Notes under the pieces: model-generated | Told to the model about the DNA's origin: nothing | Databases searched by the model: none | The model's input: the letters and a program-made list of their open reading frames with translations, nothing else | Program-made: the position numbers and the translations under genes | Shown here: one piece after another, positions 1 through 9,986 of the stretch | How positions within the stretch are numbered: position 1 is the first letter of the stretch | Layout of the letters: the number at the start of each line of letters is the position of its first letter | Origin: Trueperaceae bacterium | GTDB lineage: Bacteria > Deinococcota > Deinococci > Deinococcales > Trueperaceae | DNA length: 48,268 nt | Assembly: GCA_020354625.1 (NCBI GenBank) | Contig: CP070651.1 | Span: forward strand, 574,175-622,442 | Reading direction: 5' to 3'

Positions 1-164
1 CGTTCCCAGTGTACCCACTCCCAAGGTATTCACCGTATAGATACCGAAGGGGATCAGAAAATCACGTGAAAGTCGTGGGTTCATGTGGCTTCCTCTCTCA
101 CTCGCCAGGAGGCGATTCAAAACGTTCCCAGTGTACCCACTCCCAAGGTATTCACCGTATAGAT
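1..164. repeat. 42-bp direct repeat, two copies
   Basis: Positions 1-42 and 123-164 are identical. The copies are separated by 80 bases of unrelated sequence. The first copy sits at the window edge, so the repeat may extend or recur to the left. The first copy carries an inner inverted pair (GGTAT then ATACC); the second diverges right after the repeat. No ORF across it looks real. The spacing and length do not fit CRISPR. Identity unknown. Confidence 0.85.
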
Positions 165-353
165 GAGGACACCAGCGGGCTCCAACCCCTGGTGCCCGGT
201 GTTACCAGGTGCTTTCTGCCGTCTCGCGCTTCCCCCTGTGCCAATTTCGTACTATCCTGGACGGTAACGAGTCAAGGAGTGAACACCGTGAGGGCACCGA
301 AATCGAAACTCGCCCATAGCGCCACCGATCTTTCCCACACCCGGGAGGCAGAG

Positions 354-1190
354 ATGGACATCCTTCACCCTACTGATTTTTCCAAAGCTGCGGAGAAAGC
401 ACGTCAGCTCGCTCTCGACCTATGTACGCGACTTTCGGCCAAACTCCATGTCGTTCACGTCCAACAGCGTTTCGAAGAAGCGCGAGAGCTGGAGTTTTTA
501 CGCTCTTCCGTCGAGGGGATCAACCCCGAACTACTAAGACGCATCGAAGAGCTCCACCAGGCCGAAACGCAGAGGCTGCTCGCACGGCTCAAACAACTCG
601 CCCCAGCCGACGGCAACTACGACCTGTTGTGGGGCCCCCCCTTACAAGAGCTGCTCGGACTCGTCGGCGCCTACCAACTCGTCGTGATGGGCGCCCACGG
701 CGCCAACCCACTCGATAACGCGTTCTTGGGCGGCATCGCCGGCCGGCTGGTGCGACGCAGTCCGATACCCGTTCTCACCGTACGCGAAGAAGCCACGAGC
801 CACGTACTAGGACGTATCTTGGTGGCAACAGACTTCGGCGAGGCCTCACGGCGCGCCTGGAGCTTCTGCAGACGCCTTCACGAAGCCGGCATCAAACTGG
901 TCGCCGCCCACGTCATCGACGAACGCCGCCACCACGGCGACCCGGCCTACACCCGCCAGGTCGACGAAGGGCTGGAAGCCTTCAGCAACGATCTGGCGGA
1001 ACGCCTTGTGATCCGCGAAGGAAACCCGGTCTCGTTGCTGCCGGCCATCGCCGAGGAGGTCGGAGCCGACGCCATCGCCATCGGCCTCCACCGGCACGCC
1101 ACCGCCACCGGGTTGCTCCTAGGAAGCCGGGCGGATGCACTTTTGCGCTCGAGCCCGGTGCCGATCTTGAGCGTCCCTCTCCGTCGATAG
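354..1190 (+). CDS. Universal stress protein, two tandem UspA domains
   Basis: A 278-residue cytoplasmic protein made of two UspA domains (about 1-142 and 146-278), a family that binds ATP and is linked to stress survival. Domain 1 opens with MDILHPTDFS and carries the nucleotide motif G-x2-G-x9-G (GAHGANPLDNAFLGG). Domain 2 opens with ILVATDFGEAS and ends with GLLLGSRADALL, but the second motif glycine is Arg (GLHR), so only domain 1 may bind nucleotide normally. The ATG at 354 has GGGAGG at 343-348 and matches the usual family start. An in-frame GTG at 288 with AAGGAG before it would add 22 residues and is the alternative. It is a single gene, with the next start 225 bases away. Confidence 0.9.
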   Translation: MDILHPTDFSKAAEKARQLALDLCTRLSAKLHVVHVQQRFEEARELEFLRSSVEGINPELLRRIEELHQAETQRLLARLKQLAPADGNYDLLWGPPLQELLGLVGAYQLVVMGAHGANPLDNAFLGGIAGRLVRRSPIPVLTVREEATSHVLGRILVATDFGEASRRAWSFCRRLHEAGIKLVAAHVIDERRHHGDPAYTRQVDEGLEAFSNDLAERLVIREGNPVSLLPAIAEEVGADAIAIGLHRHATATGLLLGSRADALLRSSPVPILSVPLRR

Positions 1191-1414
1191 TCGCTTTGCT
1201 GCCAACACCAGGTCCGCAGAAATGTCACGCCGCTTACCAAGGGGTGGACCGGCACTGGGCAAAGATGGTGAAAATCTAGTAGAACCCATGGGAAGCCGTC
1301 ACGAGGAGAGCCGTGTCGAAAGGGGGTCGGTTCCGTCGAGGAAAACCCGGTAGGAAACATTCGTCATCGAGCAGATCGTCAGGCAATAGAGGATCGAGGA
1401 GGTACGACCAAAGC

Positions 1415-3202
1415 ATGAAAAAGCGTTCAAAAGATCTCACCAAGGACGAATTGAAGCGCATCGAACAAGAGCTCGATGACGCCTATGATTTCGATCCCAA
1501 AGACCCCCTATTCGGCCTCAGCCAAGCCGAGTTGAGCGGGCCCAAGCTGAGCCGCCGCAGCGTGCTCAGGCTGATGGCAGCCGCCGGGATGCTCTCGGCC
1601 AGCCAGTTCATTCCCGGGTTGGGAGGCCGTCGCGCCTTCGCCCAAGGGGCGAGCGGCGGCGAGCTGACGGCCGGCTGGAACGCTAACGAGATCCTAACCC
1701 TAGACCCGGCACAGATCAACCAGGTCCTCCAGTTTCAGGTTGCGTCGAATATTTTGAGCGGTCTCACCCACATCAACCCCGACCTGGTGGCCGAGGGCGA
1801 CCTCGCTCGTGACTGGAGCGTCTCGGCCGACGGGCTGGAGTGGACTTTCAACCTGCGCGAAGGGGTGCTGTTCCACAACGGTGACGTCTTCACCGCCGAC
1901 GACGTGCTCTTCACCTACAACCGCTCCCTCGATCCAGAGCAGTCGATCAACTCGGGGCTTTTGGCCAACATCGACAGCGTCGAGAAGATCGACGACCTGA
2001 CGGTCCGCTTCAAGCTGAACGGCCCGCAGGCCTCGTTTTTGGTCAAGACCCTGGAGCGCGCCAGCGGGCGCGCCATGACCATCGTCAACCGCCGTGCGCT
2101 CGAAGAGATGGGACCGGCGCAGTACGGCCTCACCCCGGTGGGGACCGGCCCCTTCAGGATCACCTCTCACCAGCTCGGCCAGGGCGTGGTGTTGGAACGC
2201 TTCGAGAACTACTTCGACCCCGAGCGGCCCAAGCTCGACAAGGTGACGATCATCCCCATCAGCGAGCCCGAGCCGCTGGCGGCCGCCCTCGAGGCGGGTG
2301 ACGTCCAACTCCTCGGTGGGAATGCCGTCCCATCGGAGCTTGTCGATCGGTTTTTAGCCAATCCGGATCTCGTCGTCGATGAAAAGCCCGACCCAGGTTT
2401 TCAAAGTCTCTTCATCAACCCCTGGCGCGACCCCTTCAAGGTCACAGACTTCGACAAGCCCTTCGACGAGCTGGCGCAAGAGGACGGCTTCAAGGTCAGG
2501 TTGGCCATCGCCAAGGCCATCGACCGCGACGACTGGGTCAAACGCGCGCTCTTCGGTAGAGGTCTCCCGGCCTTCGGCACCATCAACCCCGCCATGGGCT
2601 TTTTCTTCGACACCGGCATCAACGAGACCAGTCAGCAGCGATTCGACGTTCCCGAGGCTCAGAGGCTCCTGGCCGAGGCCGGCTTCCCCAACGGCGAGGG
2701 CTTCCCGACGCTTTCGCTCATGGTCACCCCCGCAGAAAGGCGGGGGGGGCAGATTCTGGCCGATATCCTGAAACGCAATCTGAACATCGACGTCGAACTC
2801 GACGTCCAGGACTTTACCGTCCTGGTTGAAAACTTCCAAACGATGAACTACGACCTCCTGCGTATCGGCAGCGGCGGTGACTTCGACCCGGACGACGGCC
2901 TGGTCGACTGGATGCAGACCGGCTCGCGGCTCAACGGCCCCAACCGGAACGTCGACGAGATGCCGTTCGGTTTCTTCTCCGCTGCAGAAGTCGACGAGCT
3001 CGTCGATCGCCAGCGTGTCGAAGCCGACCTGGACGCACGCAAGGCCCTGGTGCAGCAGGCCAATGCCATCACCTCGGACAAGGTGGCGTCGGCATTCCTC
3101 CATCACGGCACTGAAATTCTCGTCTATCGCAAAGAGGTGAACTATCCCGCCGAAAGCCGTATCACCGGGCTCAGAGATCTCGACCGGGTCACCGTATCGT
3201 AG
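1415..3202 (+). CDS. Oligopeptide-type ABC transporter substrate-binding protein, Tat-exported
   Basis: A 595-residue periplasmic binding protein of the SBP_bac_5 family (DppA/OppA type), which captures peptides or similar solutes for the permeases encoded next. The ATG at 1415 follows GAGGAGGT at 1396-1403; the reading frame is open further upstream to 1313. An unusual acidic head of about 45 residues precedes a Tat signal (SRRSVLRLM, twin Arg 47-48), with likely cleavage after AFA near residue 80. The mature part has the family hallmarks NEILTLDPAQ, ARDWSVSADGLEWTFNLREG and GTGPFRI. Tat export suggests folding or cofactor loading before export. It heads a four-gene unit with two permeases and a DUF1028 protein; no ATPase gene is nearby. 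The ligand cannot be told from sequence. Confidence 0.9.
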   Translation: MKKRSKDLTKDELKRIEQELDDAYDFDPKDPLFGLSQAELSGPKLSRRSVLRLMAAAGMLSASQFIPGLGGRRAFAQGASGGELTAGWNANEILTLDPAQINQVLQFQVASNILSGLTHINPDLVAEGDLARDWSVSADGLEWTFNLREGVLFHNGDVFTADDVLFTYNRSLDPEQSINSGLLANIDSVEKIDDLTVRFKLNGPQASFLVKTLERASGRAMTIVNRRALEEMGPAQYGLTPVGTGPFRITSHQLGQGVVLERFENYFDPERPKLDKVTIIPISEPEPLAAALEAGDVQLLGGNAVPSELVDRFLANPDLVVDEKPDPGFQSLFINPWRDPFKVTDFDKPFDELAQEDGFKVRLAIAKAIDRDDWVKRALFGRGLPAFGTINPAMGFFFDTGINETSQQRFDVPEAQRLLAEAGFPNGEGFPTLSLMVTPAERRGGQILADILKRNLNIDVELDVQDFTVLVENFQTMNYDLLRIGSGGDFDPDDGLVDWMQTGSRLNGPNRNVDEMPFGFFSAAEVDELVDRQRVEADLDARKALVQQANAITSDKVASAFLHHGTEILVYRKEVNYPAESRITGLRDLDRVTVS

Positions 3203-3212
3203 ACCCTCTCGA

Positions 3213-3247
3213 ACACCACCCCTGAAGGAAAGCTTCAGGGGTGGTGT
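3213..3247 (+). terminator. Strong intra-operon hairpin after the binding-protein gene
   Basis: A perfect 15-bp inverted repeat (3213-3227 with 3233-3247) around the loop GAAAG lies 10 bases after the binding-protein stop codon and 43 bases before the permease start. There is no T tract, so it probably works as a partial terminator or as a 3'-end stabiliser that leaves more binding-protein mRNA than permease mRNA. Confidence 0.8.
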
Positions 3248-3290
3248 CGCCTCAGCGTTGCCTCATCGCTGACGGCCTATGATGGACTGA

Positions 3291-4241
3291 ATGACCGTCT
3301 ATCTCATCAAGCGCAGCTTCTACGCCCTCGTCGTCATGTGGGCGGTGGCCACGCTGGTCTTTTTCATGCTGCGGGCTGTCCCGGGCGACCCCATCCAAGC
3401 GATGCTCTTCGATATCGGGGATCCGGCGGCCGCGGAAGAGCTCAACCGCAAGTTCGGCCTCGACCGGCCCATCTACGTACAGTATTTCTTGTGGTTCAAA
3501 GAGGTCCTCAGAGGCAACCTCGGCAACTCCCTTTACGGCAGCCACGTCGCGGTGAGCCGCATCATCGCCGAGGCCTTTCCCCGCACCATGTCGCTGGCGG
3601 TCCTCTCCTTTATCGTCGCGCTCCTGTTGGCGGTCCCCGCCGGCATCGTCTCCGCCATCAAACGAAACAGCGCCCTCGACCACACCCTCACCTTCGCGGC
3701 TTTTGTGGGTCTCAGCATGCCCGACTTCTGGGTGGCCATCTTGCTGATCATCCTCTTCGCCGTCAACCTGAACTGGCTACCCGCCATCGGCTACAGCCCA
3801 CTTTCGGAGGGCTTCTGGCCCTGGCTGTCGCACCTGATCATGCCCGCCATCGCGGTCGGCACGGCCTTCTCGGCCATCATGGCCCGTATGATCCGCTCGG
3901 CCATGCTCGAGGTCCTCAAGACCGACTACATCCAGGTGGCGCGCTCCAAGGGGTTGGCAGAGCGCAAGATCGTCCTCAAGCACGCCTTTCGCAACGCCCT
4001 CATCCCGGTGGTGACCGTCATCGGCATCGCCTTCGCGCTCCTTATGGCAGGGGCGGTGATCGTAGAAAACGTCTTCGCCATCAAGGGCCTCGGCCGGGTA
4101 CTCATCCAAGGCATCTTGAACCGCGACTACACCGTGGTGCAGGGAGCGATCTTAGTGGTGTCGGCCATCTTCGTCTTCTCGAACCTGATCGTGGACGCGC
4201 TCTACACCGTGATCGACCCGCGCATCCGCGTCGGCAGGTAA
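3291..4241 (+). CDS. Oligopeptide-type ABC transporter permease, DppB-like
   Basis: A 316-residue inner-membrane permease of the DppB/OppB class with about six membrane segments. It begins with the typical head MTVYLIKRSFYALVVMWAVA followed by RAVPGDP. The EAA loop that docks the ATPase is visible as YIQVARSKGLAERKIVLKHA, and the end (DALYTVIDPRIR) is the standard C-terminus. The ATG at 3291 has no strong ribosome site, so translation may depend on readthrough past the preceding hairpin. It is followed after one base by the partner permease. The substrate is set by the binding protein encoded upstream. Confidence 0.92.
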   Translation: MTVYLIKRSFYALVVMWAVATLVFFMLRAVPGDPIQAMLFDIGDPAAAEELNRKFGLDRPIYVQYFLWFKEVLRGNLGNSLYGSHVAVSRIIAEAFPRTMSLAVLSFIVALLLAVPAGIVSAIKRNSALDHTLTFAAFVGLSMPDFWVAILLIILFAVNLNWLPAIGYSPLSEGFWPWLSHLIMPAIAVGTAFSAIMARMIRSAMLEVLKTDYIQVARSKGLAERKIVLKHAFRNALIPVVTVIGIAFALLMAGAVIVENVFAIKGLGRVLIQGILNRDYTVVQGAILVVSAIFVFSNLIVDALYTVIDPRIRVGR

Positions 4242-4242
4242 C

Positions 4243-5154
4243 GTGGCGCGTCCGCTCGACACCATTACAGCCGCTCGCGAACTCGGCGCCCAGAGCCTGC
4301 GAAGTTCACCCCGATCCCGCTGGCTTCGCTTTTTGCTGGCCGACAAGAAGGCGACCGCCGGCCTGGTCGTTCTGACGATCATCACCTTCGCAGCGGTGTT
4401 CGCGCCCCTCGTCGCCCCCCACGACCCCACCGCCATGGCGTTCGAGTTTCTGGAAAAGCCCTCGCTCACCCACCCCTTGGGCACTGACGACCTGAACCGG
4501 GACCTCTTTAGCCGCATCGTCCACGGCGCCAGGATCTCACTCTTCGTAGGCCTCTCGACGGTGTTCATCTCGCTGGTGATCGGGGTGACGCTGGGGCTTT
4601 TGGCCGGCTACTACGGCGGCTTACTCGACAACATCATCATGCGCTATATCGACCTCTTGTGGGCTTTCCCCAACTTCATCATCGCGGTCTACCTGGTGGC
4701 GATCTTCGGCACCGGCCTCTCGAACGTCATCGTGGCCGTCTCGCTCGCCTTCATCGACGACTTCGCCCGCATCGCCCGCGGTATGGTGCTGTCGCTCAAA
4801 GAGAAAGAGTACGTGGAGGGGGCCCGCTCGCTGGGTGCCTCCGACGCCCGCATCATCCTCCGGCACATCCTGCCGAACTCGCTGCCGCCCCTCATCGTGC
4901 AAGCGACGGTGAGCATCTCCTACGCCATCTTGGCCGAGGCCGGCCTCTCCTTTTTGGGCCTGGGCGTAAAGTCCAGCACCCCCACGTGGGGGTTGATCCT
5001 GAGCGACGCGCGGAGCTTCATCTCCCGTGCCTGGTGGCTCGGGGTCTTTCCGGGCCTGGCCATCATGCTCACGGTACTGAGCATCAACTTTCTCGGTGAT
5101 TGGCTCCGGGATGTTCTCGATGTCAGAGAGCAAGCAGAGGAGCCACAACACTGA
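4243..5154 (+). CDS. Oligopeptide-type ABC transporter permease, DppC-like
   Basis: A 303-residue inner-membrane permease of the DppC/OppC class, partner of the DppB-like protein before it. It has the class features: a cytoplasmic N-terminal stretch, one membrane segment, then HPLGTDDLNRDLFSRIVHGA, which is diagnostic of DppC, and an EAA loop (YVEGARSLGASDARIILRHI). It starts with GTG at 4243, one base after the upstream stop, with GGCAGG just before. Its stop codon shares one base with the start of the DUF1028 gene, so the two are translationally coupled. Confidence 0.92.
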   Translation: MARPLDTITAARELGAQSLRSSPRSRWLRFLLADKKATAGLVVLTIITFAAVFAPLVAPHDPTAMAFEFLEKPSLTHPLGTDDLNRDLFSRIVHGARISLFVGLSTVFISLVIGVTLGLLAGYYGGLLDNIIMRYIDLLWAFPNFIIAVYLVAIFGTGLSNVIVAVSLAFIDDFARIARGMVLSLKEKEYVEGARSLGASDARIILRHILPNSLPPLIVQATVSISYAILAEAGLSFLGLGVKSSTPTWGLILSDARSFISRAWWLGVFPGLAIMLTVLSINFLGDWLRDVLDVREQAEEPQH

Positions 5155-5825
5155 TGAACCTCCACACGTTCTCCATCGCGGGGCGTTCGGCCGACGGCAA
5201 GAGTTTCGGGGTAGCCGTCTCGACGGCCAGGCCCAACGTGGGCAGCTTGGTCCCTTTTGTGGGTTTGCAGGGTGCCGTGGCCACCCAGGCACGAGTCAAC
5301 ACCGAGCTGGGCCGCAAAGGGCTCGCCCTGCTCGAGGCCGGCGTCGGCGTGAAGATGGCGCTTTCGTCCCTGCTCGAGGAAGACCCCGACAAGCACATCC
5401 GACAACTGCACGGGGTCGACACCGGAGAGGCCTTCGCCTTTACCGGAGAGAACTGTGTCGACTGGGCCGGACACCAGCTAGGATCAGATTGCAGCGTCGC
5501 GGGCAACATGCTCGCCGGGCCCCAGGTGATCTCCGCCATGGCCAAAGCCTTCGAAGGGAGCGTTGAGCTGGAGCTGAGCGAGCGCCTCTTGAGAGCGCTC
5601 GAGGCCGGCCAGGCCGCGGGTGGAGACAAGCGCGGCAAACAGTCCGCCGCGCTTTTGGTGGCGAGCCCGTCGCCACGGCTCTACCACAACCTGCGGGTGG
5701 ACGACCATGGGGAGCCCATCCGAGAATTGTGCCGCATCTACCGGGTGGTCGTCGACCAATCCGAGCAGATCCGGCGCGAGTATGGGGAAAAGGGGCTCGA
5801 GCTCTTCAGCAAGATCAAAATCTGA
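5154..5825 (+). CDS. DUF1028 family protein, Ntn-hydrolase-like
   Basis: A 223-residue protein of the DUF1028 family, whose members resemble N-terminal nucleophile hydrolases but mostly lack a proven reaction. Family marks are the opening FSIAGRSADG, the stretch LVPFVGLQGAVATQA, then the segments AFTGENCVDWAGH and AGNMLAGPQVISAMA. The length fits a complete protein. The ATG at 5154 overlaps the stop of the upstream permease (TGATG), and GAGGAG precedes it. Being the last gene of a peptide-type import operon, it may process the imported compound; that role is inference. No signal peptide is seen, so it should act in the cytoplasm. Confidence 0.85.
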   Translation: MNLHTFSIAGRSADGKSFGVAVSTARPNVGSLVPFVGLQGAVATQARVNTELGRKGLALLEAGVGVKMALSSLLEEDPDKHIRQLHGVDTGEAFAFTGENCVDWAGHQLGSDCSVAGNMLAGPQVISAMAKAFEGSVELELSERLLRALEAGQAAGGDKRGKQSAALLVASPSPRLYHNLRVDDHGEPIRELCRIYRVVVDQSEQIRREYGEKGLELFSKIKI

Positions 5826-5863
5826 CGCGAGCGATCTGGTCCAGCGACAGGTCATACGATTTT

Positions 5864-5900
5864 CTGTTGATTGGACCGGCGGCGCCGGTCCAATCAACAG
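5864..5900. terminator. Bidirectional hairpin between convergent genes
   Basis: A perfect 17-bp inverted repeat (5864-5880 with 5884-5900) with a 3-base loop lies between the end of the DUF1028 gene and the end of the minus-strand DUF2330 gene. It can fold in transcripts from either side. No long T tract follows on either strand. The outer bases are CTGTTG and CAACAG, like the hairpin near 36071-36108. Confidence 0.8.
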
Positions 5901-5916
5901 GTCTTATCATCACCAT

Positions 5917-7252
5917 TTACCTGAAGCTATCGAACACCCGCTCCCACCACGGCCGGACGCTCACCAGCGGATCGTAGATGCCCATGCGGCTCCGTACGGT
6001 GTCGATGTCCCACCCCGTGAGGTTGGCCAGCACCTGCGCCTCGTGCTCCTGGCGCTCGCGCACCGACTCGACGTACTCCCGACCTGCCTCGCAGTCGAGT
6101 TCGCCTGCGAAGGGGCGCTGCATGATGTAGCGTCCTTGGAAGTTCTCGCGCTCGTCGGTGACGGTAAACATGAGGTCTTCGGGGAACTTCTCGGGCGTGT
6201 AGCGTACATGGAGCCGGGTCAAAAAGACGTTGGGCGCCCACACGTCCTCATCGTGAAGCCAGAAGACCCCGGCCTGGCGCAGCTCTTCCAGCGATAGCGG
6301 CTCGGCAGCGCAGGGGTCACACCAACTCATATCCCAGGCATACTCGAGAAAGATGACGTTCTCTCCTTCTCGCTGGTAGCTGCGGCGAAAAAGAGCCCTA
6401 TAGACATCGGCAAAGTCATCGGCCACGAACTCCGGAACGTTCACATTCGAAGGGATCTTCACCGTGCGGTAGTTCGACACGTCGATCCGCCCGTGGGGCG
6501 AGAGAAGGTAGGCGACCAGATCTTGTGGGCCTGCGGCGTTGACCATGCCGAGCTGGATCGGTAGCATGAAATGATCGCTTTCGAAGGCCATCATCAGAGG
6601 CCGGAGCTTCTGAACGCCCGAAGCTTCGAAGGCCTGCAGATTCACCTTGGCGACAAAAAACTTCATGCCTTTCGCCAGATAGGGCGCGAGCGCTTCGCTG
6701 GCGCCTTCGGGTATCCGGTAGTCGTTTTCGGTAAGCCAGGTCTCGAGCCCGGCGGACTCCTCGGCACTGAGGATCAAAATGTCGTACTCGCCAACCGTAA
6801 AGGCGTCCTCGATGGTGACACCGAGCGCCTGCGCCCTGGCTCTGGCCGACTCCCTGGACTCATCGGCAGCCCCAGCTGCCGATGGCGCTTGCTCAAGGCG
6901 GTACACTCTCGCCTGGCACGGGTTTGTATCGAAGTATTCAACCAGTCTGGGAGCGCTGTAGGCATCGATCCGTTCAAAGATATTGGGGTCTCCGACCTGG
7001 ATCTGCTCTTCTCGCAAGACGGTGGGGACCGGTACGACCATGGCAAAATCCTTCACCTCACCCCCGGTAGTCGTTGGCCATGGTGAGGATGGTGCGGGTC
7101 CCGTCGCGGGCGATGATCACCTTGGAGCTCTCGTTGAAAAGCGTGGTATCCGCCTTGGCAACATAAAAGCCACAGAAGGCCAGCGCTGCACTACCGACCA
7201 CCCCCAAGAGGAGGGCGATCCAGACGGTCTTTTTGCTCGGGGTTCGGTTCAT
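5917..7252 (-). pseudogene. DUF2330 family protein, interrupted by a single-base frameshift
   Basis: Two reading frames together make one DUF2330 protein of about 444 residues. The first (7252 down to 7058) encodes a signal-peptide-like head (WIALLLGVVGSAALAF) and the conserved TLFNESSKVIIARDG and ILTMANDYRG. It stops at TGA right after CGG GGG. The second frame carries on with EVKDFAMVVPVPTVL and then the family core (YDILILSAEESAGLETWL, MKFFVAKVNL). In this family the two halves are contiguous. Removing one G from the G5 run (plus-strand C5 at 7061-7065) restores the frame as RGEVKDFAMV. GAAAGGAA lies before the ATG at 7252. It could be a true pseudogene, a slippage-expressed gene or a sequencing error. 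Function is unknown; the protein is probably exported. Confidence 0.88.
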
Positions 7253-7420
7253 AGCGGTTTCCTTTCGACAAGATCTTGCGCCATCTACGCCGACGACGGG
7301 CGTAAGCGGTCACGGTATGCCACGAGTCTCGGATCGACCGCAAGTGGCGTCCGTCGTCTTTTCAACGATAGAAGCACCGACCGCGGTGGGACAAAAAAAC
7401 GCGCCATATATCGACTTTTC

Positions 7421-7450
7421 TAGACAAGGGCGTCGAGTGGTCTCTACAAT
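7421..7450 (+). promoter_or_regulatory. Candidate promoter of the padR operon
   Basis: TAGACA (7421-7426) and TACAAT (7445-7450) are separated by 18 bases, giving a start near 7457 and a leader of about 24 bases before the PadR ATG. An AT-rich stretch lies just upstream. PadR proteins often repress their own operon, so an operator may overlap this site, but no clean palindrome was seen. Confidence 0.5.
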
Positions 7451-7480
7451 GACCTGATTAAGACGAGGGTACCTGCTGCG

Positions 7481-7810
7481 ATGCGCCTTGTACGCCGCAC
7501 AAAAAGAACCCGCATTCCCTCCCGGCAGCAGCTCTTGGTGCTGAGGGTATTTCTGGCCCAGGTAGAAAACAGCAGATATGGATACGACATCATGAAGTCG
7601 ACAGAGCTAGGGCCCGGCACCCTCTACGGTGTCCTAAAACGTCTCTTCGACGAGGGGTATCTGCACAAGACCACCGAACTCATCAACGGGCGTTGCCGCA
7701 TCAGTTACCGGCTTACCGAGGCCGGGGTCCACTACGCCGAGCGCTCACTGATCGAAGACGAATACGAGCAGGCCGTCAAAAACCCCACCATTCTAGAGAT
7801 GGAATCATGA
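7481..7810 (+). CDS. PadR family transcriptional regulator
   Basis: A 109-residue winged-helix DNA-binding protein of the PadR family. The family core is plain: YGYDIMKSTELGPGTLYGVLKRLFDEGYL (residues about 34-62), then RISYRLTEAG for the wing. It is the short PadR form with only the DNA-binding domain and a short C-terminal helix. Its last four bases (ATGA) overlap the start of the next gene, a membrane protein. Such PadR and membrane-protein pairs are commonly co-regulated, so the regulator may control its partner's level. The inducer is unknown. The start at 7481 lacks a clear Shine-Dalgarno site; an upstream GAGGG is weak. Confidence 0.88.
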   Translation: MRLVRRTKRTRIPSRQQLLVLRVFLAQVENSRYGYDIMKSTELGPGTLYGVLKRLFDEGYLHKTTELINGRCRISYRLTEAGVHYAERSLIEDEYEQAVKNPTILEMES

Positions 7811-8808
7811 CGCCACGAAACGAGCACCACCAGGACGAAAGACCCCCCGGCATCATCGGGCTCCTTTTCAGTATCGCTTCGCGGCTTGCACCGAACGAGG
7901 ACAGCGCGTGGGTCGAAGAGATGGAGTTTGAAGTGTCGTTCATCCCCGGCAGGCTCCGTCGGTATGGCTGGGCGATCGGCACACTCCGGTTCGCCTCGAT
8001 GCGCCGCATCGCCACCCTCCGCTGGCGATCCACCCCGGGCCGGACAGCACTGGCGACCTCGTTGGCCATCGCCGCCGTGGTCGGGTTCTCGGTCTTTTTC
8101 CCTCAAGCTTTTCGAAGTCCTTTTACTCCTGGCACCGGCATCGTCGTCGAACAACAGAGCCTACCCGAAACCGAAGAGTCTGTAGATGCAGCCCGCTTTC
8201 GCCGCCAAGAGCTCGCTGCGACGCCCCCGCCGAGTGCCGACACCCTAGCCGATGACATCGTCCCTGACGTGGTAGCCGAGGCAGCCAAGGAGGTGATCCC
8301 TGCAAGCCCTGCTGCAGGTAATGCCGACTCGGTAGATCCTGTATCCGAGCACGAGCGGTCGCTGGCACAAGCGGCTGCACCGCTCGAGCCAGCAGGGGAA
8401 GCTGTGGTCGCGCGAGGGAACGAGTCCTCAGAATCATCGCGGGCTGACGCGTCTTCATCGAGACCTTCGGTGCCTCAGGACCTCGCTGATAGCGTCAGCA
8501 ATGAAATCGGTGGCGCCAAAGTAGACGAGTTGGTGTTCGATGCGGATCAGGTAGAAGTAGTCGTCGTTTCGGCAACGCATCTCAAAGTCATCCGTAACAC
8601 CACCGACCCAACGGGTCAAGTCCTGCTCGAGCGGAAGGTCATGCCCGGAGAAACGTTCGTCTTCGCATTGCCGGTTCGACTATCGAGCGACGATGCAGGA
8701 GCGCTCACAATCGTGGTCGATGGGGTGGAGCTCGGCAGCTTGGGGAACAGCGGTGCAACCGTGGAGCTCCTGTTCACCAGAGCGAACGAATCCGACCCCA
8801 CCCCTTGA
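7807..8808 (+). CDS. Membrane protein with RodZ-like C-terminal domain, PadR partner
   Basis: A 333-residue protein translationally coupled to padR by ATGA overlap. Residues about 1-77 are cytoplasmic and contain FSIASRLAPNEDSAWVEEME, a pattern like membrane partners of PadR proteins. One membrane segment follows (about 79-98). A long, low-complexity Ala/Pro/Glu/Ser linker (about 105-240) leads to a small beta domain (about 255-330). This end resembles the RodZ C-terminal DUF4115 domain (LERKVMPGETF, then TIVVDGVELGSLGNSGATVE). No helix-turn-helix of RodZ is present; the DNA-binding part is instead the separate PadR protein. A role in envelope sensing is inference. Confidence 0.7.
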   Translation: MTPRNEHHQDERPPGIIGLLFSIASRLAPNEDSAWVEEMEFEVSFIPGRLRRYGWAIGTLRFASMRRIATLRWRSTPGRTALATSLAIAAVVGFSVFFPQAFRSPFTPGTGIVVEQQSLPETEESVDAARFRRQELAATPPPSADTLADDIVPDVVAEAAKEVIPASPAAGNADSVDPVSEHERSLAQAAAPLEPAGEAVVARGNESSESSRADASSSRPSVPQDLADSVSNEIGGAKVDELVFDADQVEVVVVSATHLKVIRNTTDPTGQVLLERKVMPGETFVFALPVRLSSDDAGALTIVVDGVELGSLGNSGATVELLFTRANESDPTP

Positions 8809-8964
8809 GTTCTTTGCGAACACCTGCTAGCTTGGGGTGTGCGAGAAAGCTACGTCTGGAAAGCGCGTTGCTTCCGTTAAGCAGGATACCCCCCTCAGGT
8901 ATTCGATTGTACAGCTCGGCCGGGTGCCCGATGCTAGCATGAAGACAGTTTTAGGAGGACCTCC

Positions 8965-9963
<999 letters not shown>

Positions 9964-9986
9964 GGCAACCGGCACACCTTCACCGC

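Noticed and set aside
1-42. Fragment of the 23S rRNA 5' end on the minus strand
   Set aside because: The reverse complement contains ACGGTGAATACC, close to the conserved ACGGTGGATGCC, but the flanking sequence does not continue as 23S rRNA. An rRNA covariance search of the region would settle it.
1-164. CRISPR repeats
   Set aside because: Only two copies, 42 bp long with an 80-base spacer, and no cas genes nearby.
2354-3106. Long minus-strand frame opposite the first binding-protein gene
   Set aside because: It is a mirror frame of a well-supported coding region, as is common in GC-rich DNA; likewise the 706-residue minus frame opposite 30914-33034.
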